42,621 nt of DNA from a virus, in the IMG/VR virus record IMGVR_UViG_3300021960_000162, positions 1-42,621 of that record. One strand, written 5' to 3'. A program made the translations under genes and the position numbers. Numbering within the stretch: the stretch's first letter is position 1; each line of letters starts with the position of its first letter. Shown here in pieces: positions 15,961 through 23,966 of this stretch. The notes under the pieces are model-generated. The model ran no database searches. It saw only the letters and a program-made list of their open reading frames with translations, and was not told where the DNA came from.

Positions 15961-17820
15961 TTATACTGGTATTCCGTGTGTACCTGCTAACTGTAATAAT
16001 ACACCGCTGCCATTTTGGGCAGTTTTGTGATTCAAGAAAGTTACTGTGCTTCTTCTTGGTCCTTCTCTATTAAAAGACAAATGAATCCATGGTAATTTAG
16101 AACCAGTGGTTTTATATTCTAAAAGCATTTGATCATAATTAATATTAGCTCTCACCCATTTTGCAATCTCAAAATATTCTACATTAGAAACACCTGGAAA
16201 TTGTATGTCTGCTGCTTGACCACGTAAATGCTGCGACGTTAAAGATCCGCCTTCAGGAACATCCGTTCTAAAACCAGAAGTTATTATCATATTAGGATAT
16301 TTTTCTTTTATTGGATCTAAAACTTGTTCTGCTAATGCCTTTAAATTACAAGCAATTTCCCTTTTTGACAAATTGCCTTGTGCTTTTAATCTTCTTCCAG
16401 GCTCTGCACAAACAGCTTTATATGTTAAATCTTCTATTTTGTAATACTTAGAAATTTGATAATTTTCTGGTATCTCAGGTAAATTATTTATTTCACCGCA
16501 TCCTGGAATTTGTAAAGGCAATTCAGGTGCAGGTGTAGCATCGGTTTCTGATGCTGTACCTGTTGCATTTAATTCGTCTGCATCAATAATACCATCTGAT
16601 ATAGCCTGATTTAATTCTCTGGTTATAATTTCCGCATTAGCTTCAAAATCTTCACCTAAAATATCTAATTTGAAGGTTAATTGTTCTTCTCTGGTTGGAA
16701 CAATCAATTTAGAAAAACGAGGTGATTTTGTAGATTTAGAAGACACAGAATCATTCATTAAAAAAATTGCACCAGGAATAGAAGGTGCAAAAGATTTGAC
16801 TACATACTTTAATCCAACTGTTTTAGTAATCAAACTTTTAATATCAGTTTTTAATCCAAATAAAAATTGATTTGCTCTAGAAAACAATTTCATGTCATCA
16901 GAAGAAAATATTTCCATTTCTTTTTTAGAATGAAGCTCCATATTATCACCTGAGGTAATACTTACTTTACCTGCAACTTTCATTTCATAATCACCGTGAA
17001 TATGATGAGTTAAATCACCATCAACTTCTAGGTTACAATCATTTTTTACATATATGTTAGAGTCACCTTCAATTGTAACATTGGCATTTCCTTTAATAAG
17101 AACATTGTTGTGTCTTAATGAAATTTCATAACTATCACCAACTACCTTTTCTATTTTTGTTCCATTAACATCAATATCAATAAATGTTCCTGACTTATGA
17201 TATAGTGTAATTCTTTCATTATTAGGTGTATCGTCTATTTCAATAACATGACCAGATTCAGATTGATACACATGATTAAAGGGATATGCTGCATTATAAG
17301 ATGTTAATGGTTGATCCCAGTTGTCACCTAAACCAGTAGATATTCTTTTTTCTCTTGAATCATCTTTTGATTTTACAATCGTTGAGGATATTTCTTGGTT
17401 TCTTGCTAATTTATTTGTGTCTGGTTGATCAATATAATCTTGCAAGGGATAGATTTTATTTGGATCTTGAAATCCATAATTACTATTACCTCTTAATTTA
17501 TTATAATAGGTTTGACCTGGAATTCCTCCCATGGTACCTAACATAACAGGCTCTTGACAATCTTCACCGTCACGAAAAAATCCTAAAACCCAAGTGCCTT
17601 CAACAGGACCTAAAGGTGTATGACCTATACCTGACATTGCAGCAGAAGTTATAGGTTGAACAGGATGTGCCCATGGTAAATCTTCCGTAGGCAAAGTAGA
17701 TTTGTTAGGTGTGTGATACCCAACAATTCTAACTTTACATCTACCTAAAAATTGGGGGTCTAAGCGGTCCTCTACAACACCAACCCACCAATGAAAATTA
17801 TCTCCGTATAAATTTTCCAT
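15961..17820 (-). CDS. 5: gp5 baseplate hub/spike with C-terminal M15 peptidase
   Basis: A 619-aa protein. Residues 1-110 match the T4 gp5 OB-fold domain (WWVGVVEDRLDPQFLGRCKV, LPWAHPVQPITSAAMSGIG, GPVEGTWVLGFFRDG). Residues about 190-330 are the triple-stranded beta-helix with short Val/Asp/Gly repeats (VDGDLTHHIHGDYEMKVAGK). T4 gp5 has a muramidase between these parts; none is seen here. Instead residues about 458-600 form an M15-type zinc peptidase: SQHLRGQAAD gives H531 and D538, and LPWIHLSF gives H580. The predicted role is membrane and peptidoglycan penetration, cutting the peptide stem rather than the glycan. It lies between gp27 (2-base gap) and gp25. Confidence 0.92.
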   Translation of the reverse strand: MENLYGDNFHWWVGVVEDRLDPQFLGRCKVRIVGYHTPNKSTLPTEDLPWAHPVQPITSAAMSGIGHTPLGPVEGTWVLGFFRDGEDCQEPVMLGTMGGIPGQTYYNKLRGNSNYGFQDPNKIYPLQDYIDQPDTNKLARNQEISSTIVKSKDDSREKRISTGLGDNWDQPLTSYNAAYPFNHVYQSESGHVIEIDDTPNNERITLYHKSGTFIDIDVNGTKIEKVVGDSYEISLRHNNVLIKGNANVTIEGDSNIYVKNDCNLEVDGDLTHHIHGDYEMKVAGKVSITSGDNMELHSKKEMEIFSSDDMKLFSRANQFLFGLKTDIKSLITKTVGLKYVVKSFAPSIPGAIFLMNDSVSSKSTKSPRFSKLIVPTREEQLTFKLDILGEDFEANAEIITRELNQAISDGIIDADELNATGTASETDATPAPELPLQIPGCGEINNLPEIPENYQISKYYKIEDLTYKAVCAEPGRRLKAQGNLSKREIACNLKALAEQVLDPIKEKYPNMIITSGFRTDVPEGGSLTSQHLRGQAADIQFPGVSNVEYFEIAKWVRANINYDQMLLEYKTTGSKLPWIHLSFNREGPRRSTVTFLNHKTAQNGSGVLLQLAGTHGIPV

Positions 17821-17822
17821 AA

Positions 17823-19067
17823 TTATTTAATTGGTTCTGAGAAAGATTCTTTTACACACTCTAAATCCATTGTGTGTTTACTCATAGCGAACTCGTGCCT
17901 GATATTAGTTATTAAATATTTTCCCGACAAATAAGGATCAAAACTAGCTTCCATGTCATAATTATCTGAATGTGCAATACTCTTAGGTATTGATATGTTA
18001 ATCATACTACCTACTTCAATATCAGTTTTACCTGAAACTTTAATTGATATCTTTAAATTATTCATCTCATACATAATGTGGTTTCTTTGCATTGCCCATA
18101 CTTCATATTTAGGATCTTGATTATTTTCAAACAAACCATATTGTTTTGTTCTAACGTGTATATGAGATTCAGGATTTCTTATAATATCAATTGGGTATGT
18201 GGGAAATGTATCTGTGTGTTCTTTTCTTCTGTGATATTCTAAACCATCAAAGGAAAATTCTTTATATTGTTTTAATGCTATATCATGAGTAACTAATTTA
18301 CTAGCATAAAATCCATAATCCTGTGCTTGTAATACATCAAAGTAATTAATCAAATTAAGTTGTTGTATGAAGGCATATCTTTTTTCTATACTATCATCAT
18401 TACTGCGTCCTGCAGCAGAATAAACATAATTTTGATAAATGTCATTTTTTCCTAAGGTTATTAGTTTATCCAAACTAGTTAAATAAAATTTTTTGTTTCC
18501 TTCAAAAAACAAAATACCTGGTGTGGTTTTGTAACTTCTATTTGTTACCCAATTAATACATTTTAAAGGACTCCAAAATGCAGGTAAAAAAGATAAAGAT
18601 GTATTATGAGATTCTGATACTATTAATTCTTTCTCTATGAAAAGATTTTCATTAAAAATATCTCTAATTATCCTATCTGTTCTGCCGCTATATTTTTTAT
18701 TTAGCCTAACAGAATTATCTAAAAACCCCTCTAAAGAGATAAAATGAACAACGTATATTTGTTCTTTTTCTCCTAAAAATCTTTCATCAATAGATGTGAT
18801 TTGAAAAGTTCCTTCAATTGTTTGTCTGAAACCCGGCGTTCGATATTTTATTCTGATTTTTTCTGTTCCATTAATACCAAACTGAGTTATCATACTAGCA
18901 GCATCAATAAACACAGAATAACCGGTTAAAACATTACTAAAAATATCTTCCTGTATTACAACATTAGCTGCAAAAGTGCGAATATCATAAACAATGTTTC
19001 CTTTTAAAAGAGATATTTCCTCAATTAAAACATCGCCTGCCGCTTTTATGTTTTCTAAATTTTCCAT
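17823..19067 (-). CDS. 27: Baseplate hub protein gp27-like
   Basis: A 414-aa protein, near T4 gp27 (391 aa). The N-terminus (AAGDVLIEEISLLKGNIVYD, VVIQEDIFSNVLTGYSVFID) is the typical tail-hub signature of this family, followed by IRIKYRTPGF and a FQITSIDER strand. gp27 trimers form the hub torus that carries the gp5 spike. The next gene encodes gp5, which agrees with the partnership. It begins with a TAATG overlap with the gp53 stop. No enzymatic motif is seen. Confidence 0.88.
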   Translation of the reverse strand: MENLENIKAAGDVLIEEISLLKGNIVYDIRTFAANVVIQEDIFSNVLTGYSVFIDAASMITQFGINGTEKIRIKYRTPGFRQTIEGTFQITSIDERFLGEKEQIYVVHFISLEGFLDNSVRLNKKYSGRTDRIIRDIFNENLFIEKELIVSESHNTSLSFLPAFWSPLKCINWVTNRSYKTTPGILFFEGNKKFYLTSLDKLITLGKNDIYQNYVYSAAGRSNDDSIEKRYAFIQQLNLINYFDVLQAQDYGFYASKLVTHDIALKQYKEFSFDGLEYHRRKEHTDTFPTYPIDIIRNPESHIHVRTKQYGLFENNQDPKYEVWAMQRNHIMYEMNNLKISIKVSGKTDIEVGSMINISIPKSIAHSDNYDMEASFDPYLSGKYLITNIRHEFAMSKHTMDLECVKESFSEPIK

Positions 19068-19756
19068 TATTTAATCAAGTTTTTAAATTGACCAACAAAT
19101 AATCCAATTAATGCTGAAGGTAAAACTCTAATATGCCTTTTATCGTCATTTTTACTAATTTCATATTCAAAATTACTTACAGCAGTTGCTCCTGAATAAT
19201 CACTATCTACAATATACCCGTCTGAACTTACATAATGATGTGTTTGATTATTAGGATCAGTTATACTTGAAATAGATATACCTGAAATATTTTTAGTAAC
19301 ATTATCTAATGTAACTGAACTTGTTAATGATGCTCTTTTATATTGTGATCTTAGTTTTAATGTAGTTCCTGATATGCTAGAAACTAGAAAATATCCACCG
19401 TTGCTGCTGTTTATCTCGTCGTTTACAGCAAACTGGCTACCATCAGTAACAGTCATTTCAAAATCATAATTTAAATATATTAAATCTGGTATAAATTCAT
19501 TTCCAATAGGCCATTCTGATCGAGGATCAGTAATATCATTCACCATCAATATAACCCAAAAATAATCCACTGAATTATAAAGTTTTTGACTTACTATTTC
19601 AGGTGTTTCACCATCTTTAATTAAATACTTATCCAAAGCAACAGAAGTGTCTCTAAATTTATTAGAAACAGAAACTCTGCGTAAAAAATCTTTAATAATA
19701 ATATTTTTATTATTACTAGTTGTAATTATCTTTGGAAAATTTTTAAAATAAGACAT
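19067..19756 (-). CDS. 53: Baseplate wedge protein gp53
   Basis: A 229-aa protein, close to T4 gp53 (196 aa). The motif YLIKDGETPEIVSQKLYNSV then DYFWVILMVNDITDP corresponds to the conserved T4 gp53 segment (ANAIYGNPQLYWVLLMCND). gp53 is the last wedge component and lets six wedges join around the hub. The middle (about 110-190) is a beta-rich, Ser/Gly-rich insertion. One base is shared with the gp48 stop and one with the gp27 start region, giving a tightly coupled run of genes. Confidence 0.9.
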   Translation of the reverse strand: MSYFKNFPKIITTSNNKNIIIKDFLRRVSVSNKFRDTSVALDKYLIKDGETPEIVSQKLYNSVDYFWVILMVNDITDPRSEWPIGNEFIPDLIYLNYDFEMTVTDGSQFAVNDEINSSNGGYFLVSSISGTTLKLRSQYKRASLTSSVTLDNVTKNISGISISSITDPNNQTHHYVSSDGYIVDSDYSGATAVSNFEYEISKNDDKRHIRVLPSALIGLFVGQFKNLIK

Positions 19757-20973
19757 TAGTAACCTGCCTCTATTCTTTCTCTTGATAGAACTTCTAATTC
19801 TGTAAACGATAGTTTCATATTAATTTCTGCGGGCATACCGTCAGTACCTTTAAATGTAACGAAATCTTTACCACCATATGATACAGACATATCTGTAAGA
19901 TATGAATTTCCTATTCTAAATAAATTGTAATTTGGATTATCTTTATGATAAAATTCAATACCAAATTCTGCAGGATAACCCATAAGTGCTTGTTCTGTAC
20001 CTAATTTGGGGTGCATATATTTTTTAAATGCTTTAATAATTGCAACAACCTGCATATACTCAGATCCGCTTTTAGGTAAGAAAACATAATTGAAATTGAA
20101 TTTTCTGAATCCCATGTTTTGAAATGCTTGTACTTGAAATGGATTAGCTGCAATTCCAGTCGATGTACTGTACAAAGCTCCTGCGTCACCTAATGCACCT
20201 AATACTCCTTCATTTGCATTTTTTAATGCTAATGAACCAGCTGCTCCACCTAGGTTCGCAAAGGAGCTCTTCAGAGCTTCTATTCTTTCACCCGTACTTA
20301 ACTCATCACCAGCGGCGTTCTCGCCCTTGATGGCCTGCTGAAACCCACCTAAAATGTTTCCAAGAGAACCTAAAGCTCCTACATCCTTGGTATCAAAATC
20401 TGCTTTATATGATACTGAAGGTACATCATTTATATAAAGAGCTATAGCAGTTGTTAAAGTTCTACGTTCACGTGCGGTGGCCTGTGCTGTTAAAGTAACT
20501 GCAGCTGCTGTACCTATACCACCTGCTAAATAAGGCTGGATTGTCTTCTGAGCCGATTCGCCCAACGATTGAAGACCAGTTACAGCTTCAACACTACTTG
20601 ATACTCCCTCAGCTATTTCTCCGCCGGCGCGCGCCCCGCCTTCCCCTCCTATTAAGGTTCCCAGAATGGTGGCGCCACCTCTTAATCTATCAGGTCTATT
20701 ACTATTACTAATTTCTATATTAATTGCTTCAGTTAATCTATTATTTACTACTTCACCTTCTCCTATATCAGATTCACGAATCGTAATATAAAACATTGCA
20801 TAATGTGGATATTCAAGATTGTTAGGTGATGCAATGTTTTCAGGATATCTAAAAACCTCTAGATCGTTAAAAGTAGAAGAAATAGGATAATCTGCTCTAT
20901 TTTTTTTATCTTCCTCACCATATGCTAATAATTCACGATTAAGTTCCGTGGTGTCGCCGTAATCCTGAGGCAT
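19756..20973 (-). CDS. 48: Baseplate tail-tube cap protein gp48-like
   Basis: A 405-aa protein (T4 gp48 is 364 aa), first gene of the leftward structural operon, with a good ribosome site (CAGGAGTATTTATG). The N-terminus carries DLEVFRYPENIASPNNLEYP and HYAMFYITIRES. The C-terminal third (about 270-405; KFNFNYVFLPKS, FGIEFYHKDNPNYNLFRIG, INMKLSFTELEVLSRERIEA) has the tail-tube-like fold pattern shared by gp48, gp54 and gp19. Between them, residues 98-265 are Gly/Ala-rich and include a GC-rich patch at about 20620-20680, unlike the rest of the gene. The choice of gp48 over gp54 rests on length, C-terminus and the separate gp54-like gene on the plus strand. Confidence 0.82.
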   Translation of the reverse strand: MPQDYGDTTELNRELLAYGEEDKKNRADYPISSTFNDLEVFRYPENIASPNNLEYPHYAMFYITIRESDIGEGEVVNNRLTEAINIEISNSNRPDRLRGGATILGTLIGGEGGARAGGEIAEGVSSSVEAVTGLQSLGESAQKTIQPYLAGGIGTAAAVTLTAQATARERRTLTTAIALYINDVPSVSYKADFDTKDVGALGSLGNILGGFQQAIKGENAAGDELSTGERIEALKSSFANLGGAAGSLALKNANEGVLGALGDAGALYSTSTGIAANPFQVQAFQNMGFRKFNFNYVFLPKSGSEYMQVVAIIKAFKKYMHPKLGTEQALMGYPAEFGIEFYHKDNPNYNLFRIGNSYLTDMSVSYGGKDFVTFKGTDGMPAEINMKLSFTELEVLSRERIEAGY

Positions 20974-21006
20974 AAATACTCCTGTATTAAAGGCATTAAT
21001 TGAGAA

Positions 21007-21014
21007 TATTTATA
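21007..21014 (-). promoter_or_regulatory. Possible T4-type late promoter for the leftward structural operon
   Basis: An exact TATAAATA lies on the minus strand, 34 bases upstream of the gp48 ATG and ahead of its ribosome site. T4 late promoters use this -10-like box with gp55/gp33. The position in a divergent intergenic gap is sensible, but this octamer is expected several times by chance in such AT-rich DNA. Confidence 0.4.
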
Positions 21015-21475
21015 TGACTTATGCAAAGGATACTTACAAAGGATACTTTGTTCCAATAAATCCACAAAAATATGTGGGTGATCCAGATAATATTATATAT
21101 CGTAGCAGCTATGAACTAAAATTCATGAAGTGGTGTGATAATAATAAATCTGTTATAAAATGGGCTAGTGAAGAATTGGCTGTCCCATATATTAGTCCTA
21201 TAGATAAAAAATATCACAGATATTTCATAGACTTCTTGATAGAAGTTCAGGACCGAGAAGGAAAAATTAAAAAATATATGGTAGAAGTAAAGCCTTACAA
21301 ATATACTCAACCACCTGTCCCACAAGCAAGAAAAACAAAAAGATTTATCTCCGAAGTAAAACAATGGGGAGTTAATCAAGCCAAGTGGGAAGCAGCATCA
21401 ACATATGCTTCTAAACAGGGATGGCAATTCATTATCATTACCGAGAAAGAATTAGGATTAGGAAAAACACTATAA
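21014..21475 (+). CDS. 4: Head completion protein gp4 (nuclease-like fold)
   Basis: A 153-aa protein matching T4 gp4 in length and motifs: NIIYRSSYELKFMKWCD, VIKWASEELAVPYISPIDKK, YHRYFIDFLIEV, and KYMVEVKPYKYTQPPVPQAR, then ITEKELGLG at the end. The conserved ERxF-like helix, the D in FIDFL and the ExK in VEVK are those of a TnsA/VRR-type nuclease fold. gp4 is needed to finish packaged heads before tail joining. It is the first gene of the rightward operon, divergent from gp48 with 40 bases between. No strong ribosome site is seen (TTGAGAATATTTATATG). Confidence 0.92.
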   Translation: MTYAKDTYKGYFVPINPQKYVGDPDNIIYRSSYELKFMKWCDNNKSVIKWASEELAVPYISPIDKKYHRYFIDFLIEVQDREGKIKKYMVEVKPYKYTQPPVPQARKTKRFISEVKQWGVNQAKWEAASTYASKQGWQFIIITEKELGLGKTL

Positions 21476-21478
21476 ATA
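21471..21478 (+). promoter_or_regulatory. Possible T4-type late promoter before the 190-aa gene
   Basis: An exact TATAAATA overlaps the gp4 stop codon and lies 78 bases ahead of the next ATG, which opens the gene run to the terminator at 25143. The remaining intergenic bases to 21555 hold no gene. As with any A/T octamer here, chance matches are expected. Confidence 0.45.
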
Positions 21479-21555
21479 GTAGAGTATTTTATTAATCCCC
21501 GACATAGTGAATTTATCATCGTGTCAATATCTTGTCAAGTATCAATTGAACCAAA

Positions 21556-22128
21556 ATGCCATCAATCAAACCTTTAGATCAGCTCAGAAAGTTAGAAACA
21601 CCTGATAAATCATTCAGGTGGTATTTGAACACGATCAGAAAAGTTGGTTTAGCTAGTTATTCGGCTAATAGGGCAATGAAAACTGATATTGGCGAATTTA
21701 CTGCGGATGTTGAAATAGGAAATATGTATCTGTTTTTATATGACCCTAAAAATAAAGAAACATTGCCATATTATGATGCTGCTCCTTTAGTTGTTGCATT
21801 CCGAACAACCCTAGATGGGTTCTATGGACTGAACCTACATTACTTACCACCAATGATGCGAATGAGATTGTTTGGTAATATGATAGATGCATCAGTTGAT
21901 AAGCTAGATGAGGGTTCTAAAATTATGTTGAAATGGAGTGTCTTGAAAAACATATCTAGATTTCCAGGAAGTAATGTGTGTGTTAAAAAATACTTGTACT
22001 CACAGGTATCTTCTAGATTATTAAAAATTAATCCAAAAGATTGGAGAATAGCTTGTATGTTGCCTATACAAGTATTCGAAAAACGATCCGATAACTTTGT
22101 ATATCAAGATTCTAGGAGTAAAATGTAA
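21556..22128 (+). CDS. Conserved T4-like protein, possible DNA-end protector (gp2) or tail factor
   Basis: A 190-aa protein. The recognisable block is MYLFLYDPKNKETLPYYDAA followed by PLVVAFRTTLDGFYGLNLHY and LPPMMRMRLF (about residues 57-108), which I know from marine T4-like phages. The C-terminal half is basic (SSRLLKINPKDWRIACMLP, FEKRSDNFVYQDSRSKM). It lies between gp4 and gp54. In T4 the gp2/gp50 head-completion genes neighbour gp4, so a gp2-like DNA-end protection role is possible; a baseplate-hub role is the alternative. I cannot choose from the sequence, so no symbol is given. It overlaps the gp54 start by one base (TAATG). Confidence 0.75.
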   Translation: MPSIKPLDQLRKLETPDKSFRWYLNTIRKVGLASYSANRAMKTDIGEFTADVEIGNMYLFLYDPKNKETLPYYDAAPLVVAFRTTLDGFYGLNLHYLPPMMRMRLFGNMIDASVDKLDEGSKIMLKWSVLKNISRFPGSNVCVKKYLYSQVSSRLLKINPKDWRIACMLPIQVFEKRSDNFVYQDSRSKM

Positions 22129-23072
22129 TGACAGATTTAGGTCTAACGTATGGTACACATCAAACCATACCTACATTAGAAAACTTTGTAAGTTTAGTTA
22201 AAGAAAAAAATCTTTCTAGATCTGAGAGATTTTTTGCTTCTTTTGGATATGTAACAACCCAGCAAAAAGTAATGAAAGATTTACAACTGTTATGTGAGGA
22301 CATTAACCTTCCAGGTAAGACTATTAAAAATAAAACCTTGAGAATAAATGGCTTAGATGAAAGAAGAGCACAAACAGCAGAATATGGTGGAGATAACCTA
22401 ACCTTAAATTTCTTAGTGGATACAGATTGGACACCTAGAAAATATTTTGAAGAATGGATGGGTTCATGTGTAGGACCAGTAACCGAAGGTAAAGAAGTTG
22501 GTTTTTATTCTTCTTATGCAAAAAATATTTCTTTGTTTGCGCTGATGCCTGCAGGATTGCCTGGAGAAAAACTATTAAATTTAAGCCCAACCGTAGGTGA
22601 TAATTTAAATTTAGGTGCCGGTTTAACACAAGATGCACGTGCGGGAGCAGCCATAAATAAATTTTTAAACCGTGGGTCACAAAAAATAGTTGATAAAGCG
22701 GTTACAGCAACCAAAGCAGCAACCGTAGGGAGATTAGATTTAGCATCCAATCCCATATTTGAGGCATTCAGAGAAACAGAAAATATAATGTATGAGATAC
22801 ATTTAATTGAGTGTTGGCCAACATCTATAAACGTAATGAATATGAATTGGGCCAATCCAGGATTTTTAAGAATGAGTGTTAATTTTACATTTAAATACTG
22901 GGTTTCTCATGCTTGGAATAATGATGATTATTTAGATAGAGTGGCTGATAGCACACAAACTAGTATTAATGATGCTATGGCAAATTTTGGTCAAAAAATA
23001 AGCAGAAAATTACCTAACTTAGATAACCTAGGATCAGATTTACAGAATAAATTTCGCAATTTTACACGATAA
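22128..23072 (+). CDS. 54: Baseplate tail-tube initiator gp54-like
   Basis: A 314-aa protein, the length of T4 gp54 (320 aa), with a ribosome site (TCTAGGAGTAAAATGTAATG) inside the previous gene. N-terminal half: CEDINLPGKTIKNKTLRING and LTLNFLVDTDWTPRKYFEEW. C-terminal part: YEIHLIECWPTSINVMNMNW then FLRMSVNFTFKYWVSH. Both halves show the tail-tube fold signature shared with gp19. A Gly/Ala-rich linker (about 135-205) splits the two halves, as in the gp48-like protein. It is predicted to sit on the baseplate and start tube polymerisation. Confidence 0.75.
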   Translation: MTDLGLTYGTHQTIPTLENFVSLVKEKNLSRSERFFASFGYVTTQQKVMKDLQLLCEDINLPGKTIKNKTLRINGLDERRAQTAEYGGDNLTLNFLVDTDWTPRKYFEEWMGSCVGPVTEGKEVGFYSSYAKNISLFALMPAGLPGEKLLNLSPTVGDNLNLGAGLTQDARAGAAINKFLNRGSQKIVDKAVTATKAATVGRLDLASNPIFEAFRETENIMYEIHLIECWPTSINVMNMNWANPGFLRMSVNFTFKYWVSHAWNNDDYLDRVADSTQTSINDAMANFGQKISRKLPNLDNLGSDLQNKFRNFTR

Positions 23073-23082
23073 GGAGTGAAAC

Positions 23083-23790
23083 ATGAGTATACCTGTATTG
23101 AAAGTACCAACCTATAAAATGACTTTACCTATATCAAAAGAAGAACATGAATTTAGGCCATTTTTAGTTAAAGAAGAAAAAGTTTTATTAATGGCTAAAG
23201 AATCAGAAGATCCCGTAGAAACTTTTGCAGCATTTAATGATATAATAAAAAGCTGTACTTTTGGAAAATTTGATCCGAAAAAATATTCTTCAGTGGATAT
23301 GGAATATGCTTTTTTGCAAATTAGAGGAAAATCCATAGGTGAGGATATAGAATTAAATTTAATTTGTCCTGATAAAGAATGCAAGAAAAAAACCTTTGTT
23401 AGATTAAACATAAACGACTTTGAAGTAGAGCATGATGAAACTATTAAAAATATTGTTGAATTAGATGATGGTATTAGTGTATCTTTGAGATATCCAGGAA
23501 TTGAAGAAATTGGAAAAATATTAAAAGATCAAAGTGAAGAAACCATAATTAAAGTTATAGCAGAATGTGTAGATTACATCTATAATCAGGAAGAAAGAGT
23601 TGAGATTACAGAAAATGATTATGAGGAAGTTTTACAATTTATTAATAATTTAACCTTGCAAAATTTTTACAAATTTACCGTTTTTTATAAAAATATTCCT
23701 AAATATAAAAAAGATATTATTTTAGATTGCAATTTTTGTGGTAAACAAAGCAAAGTTACCGTGGATGGTATAACAAGTTTTTTCGTATAG
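23083..23790 (+). CDS. 26: Baseplate hub assembly protein gp26-like (zero-frame product)
   Basis: A 235-aa protein with a strong ribosome site (AAGGAGTGAAACATG). The start (VLKVPTYKMTLPISKEEHEF, RPFLVKEEKVLLMAKES) is the signature of the T4 baseplate hub protein family represented by gp26. Two Cys pairs, CPDKEC (about 107-112) and CNFC near residues 219-222, may bind zinc. The gene ends in a run T TTT TTC followed two codons later by TAG, and the -1 frame continues as a gp51-like sequence (see next entries). It lies between gp54 and the tape-measure candidate, the usual position of tail assembly chaperones. Confidence 0.85.
   Translation: MSIPVLKVPTYKMTLPISKEEHEFRPFLVKEEKVLLMAKESEDPVETFAAFNDIIKSCTFGKFDPKKYSSVDMEYAFLQIRGKSIGEDIELNLICPDKECKKKTFVRLNINDFEVEHDETIKNIVELDDGISVSLRYPGIEEIGKILKDQSEETIIKVIAECVDYIYNQEERVEITENDYEEVLQFINNLTLQNFYKFTVFYKNIPKYKKDIILDCNFCGKQSKVTVDGITSFFV
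23778..23784 (+). promoter_or_regulatory. Predicted -1 ribosomal frameshift heptamer T TTT TTC
   Basis: In the gp26 reading frame the codons are agt ttt ttc gta tag, so the heptamer reads T TTT TTC, which fits the canonical X XXY YYZ form. A slip of one base back joins Phe-Phe to cgt ata gct and continues for 56 codons to TAA at 23952-23954. No obvious pseudoknot follows; local DNA is AT-rich. Confidence 0.65.
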
Positions 23791-23954
23791 CTCTTTCTCA
23801 TGATTCGTTAGAAAATTTTTATAAAACAAATTTTTTATTAATGAAATTACACAATTATTCTCTTACAGAACTTGAAAACATGATGCCATGGGAAAGAGAA
23901 ATTTACATAGCTTTATTGTTGGACTATCTAGAAAAAAAGAAACAACAAAAATAA
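23784..23954 (+). CDS. 51: gp51-like extension in the -1 frame of gp26
   Basis: After slipping, the frame encodes RIALSHDSLENFYKTNFLLM, KLHNYSLTELENMMPWEREI, then YIALLLDYLEKKKQQK. The block SLTELENMxPWEREIYxALL is what I know from gp51-type hub assembly proteins of marine T4-like phages. There is no ATG in this frame before 23841. A stop at 23742 closes the frame upstream, and the residues before that ATG (FFRIALSHDSLENFY) look like part of the conserved protein. So it is probably made as a fusion of about 290 residues with gp26. The alternative is a 37-aa protein from the internal ATG at 23841, which has no clear ribosome site. Confidence 0.65.
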   Translation, partial: RIALSHDSLENFYKTNFLLMKLHNYSLTELENMMPWEREIYIALLLDYLEKKKQQK

Positions 23955-23966
23955 AATAGGTTAAAA

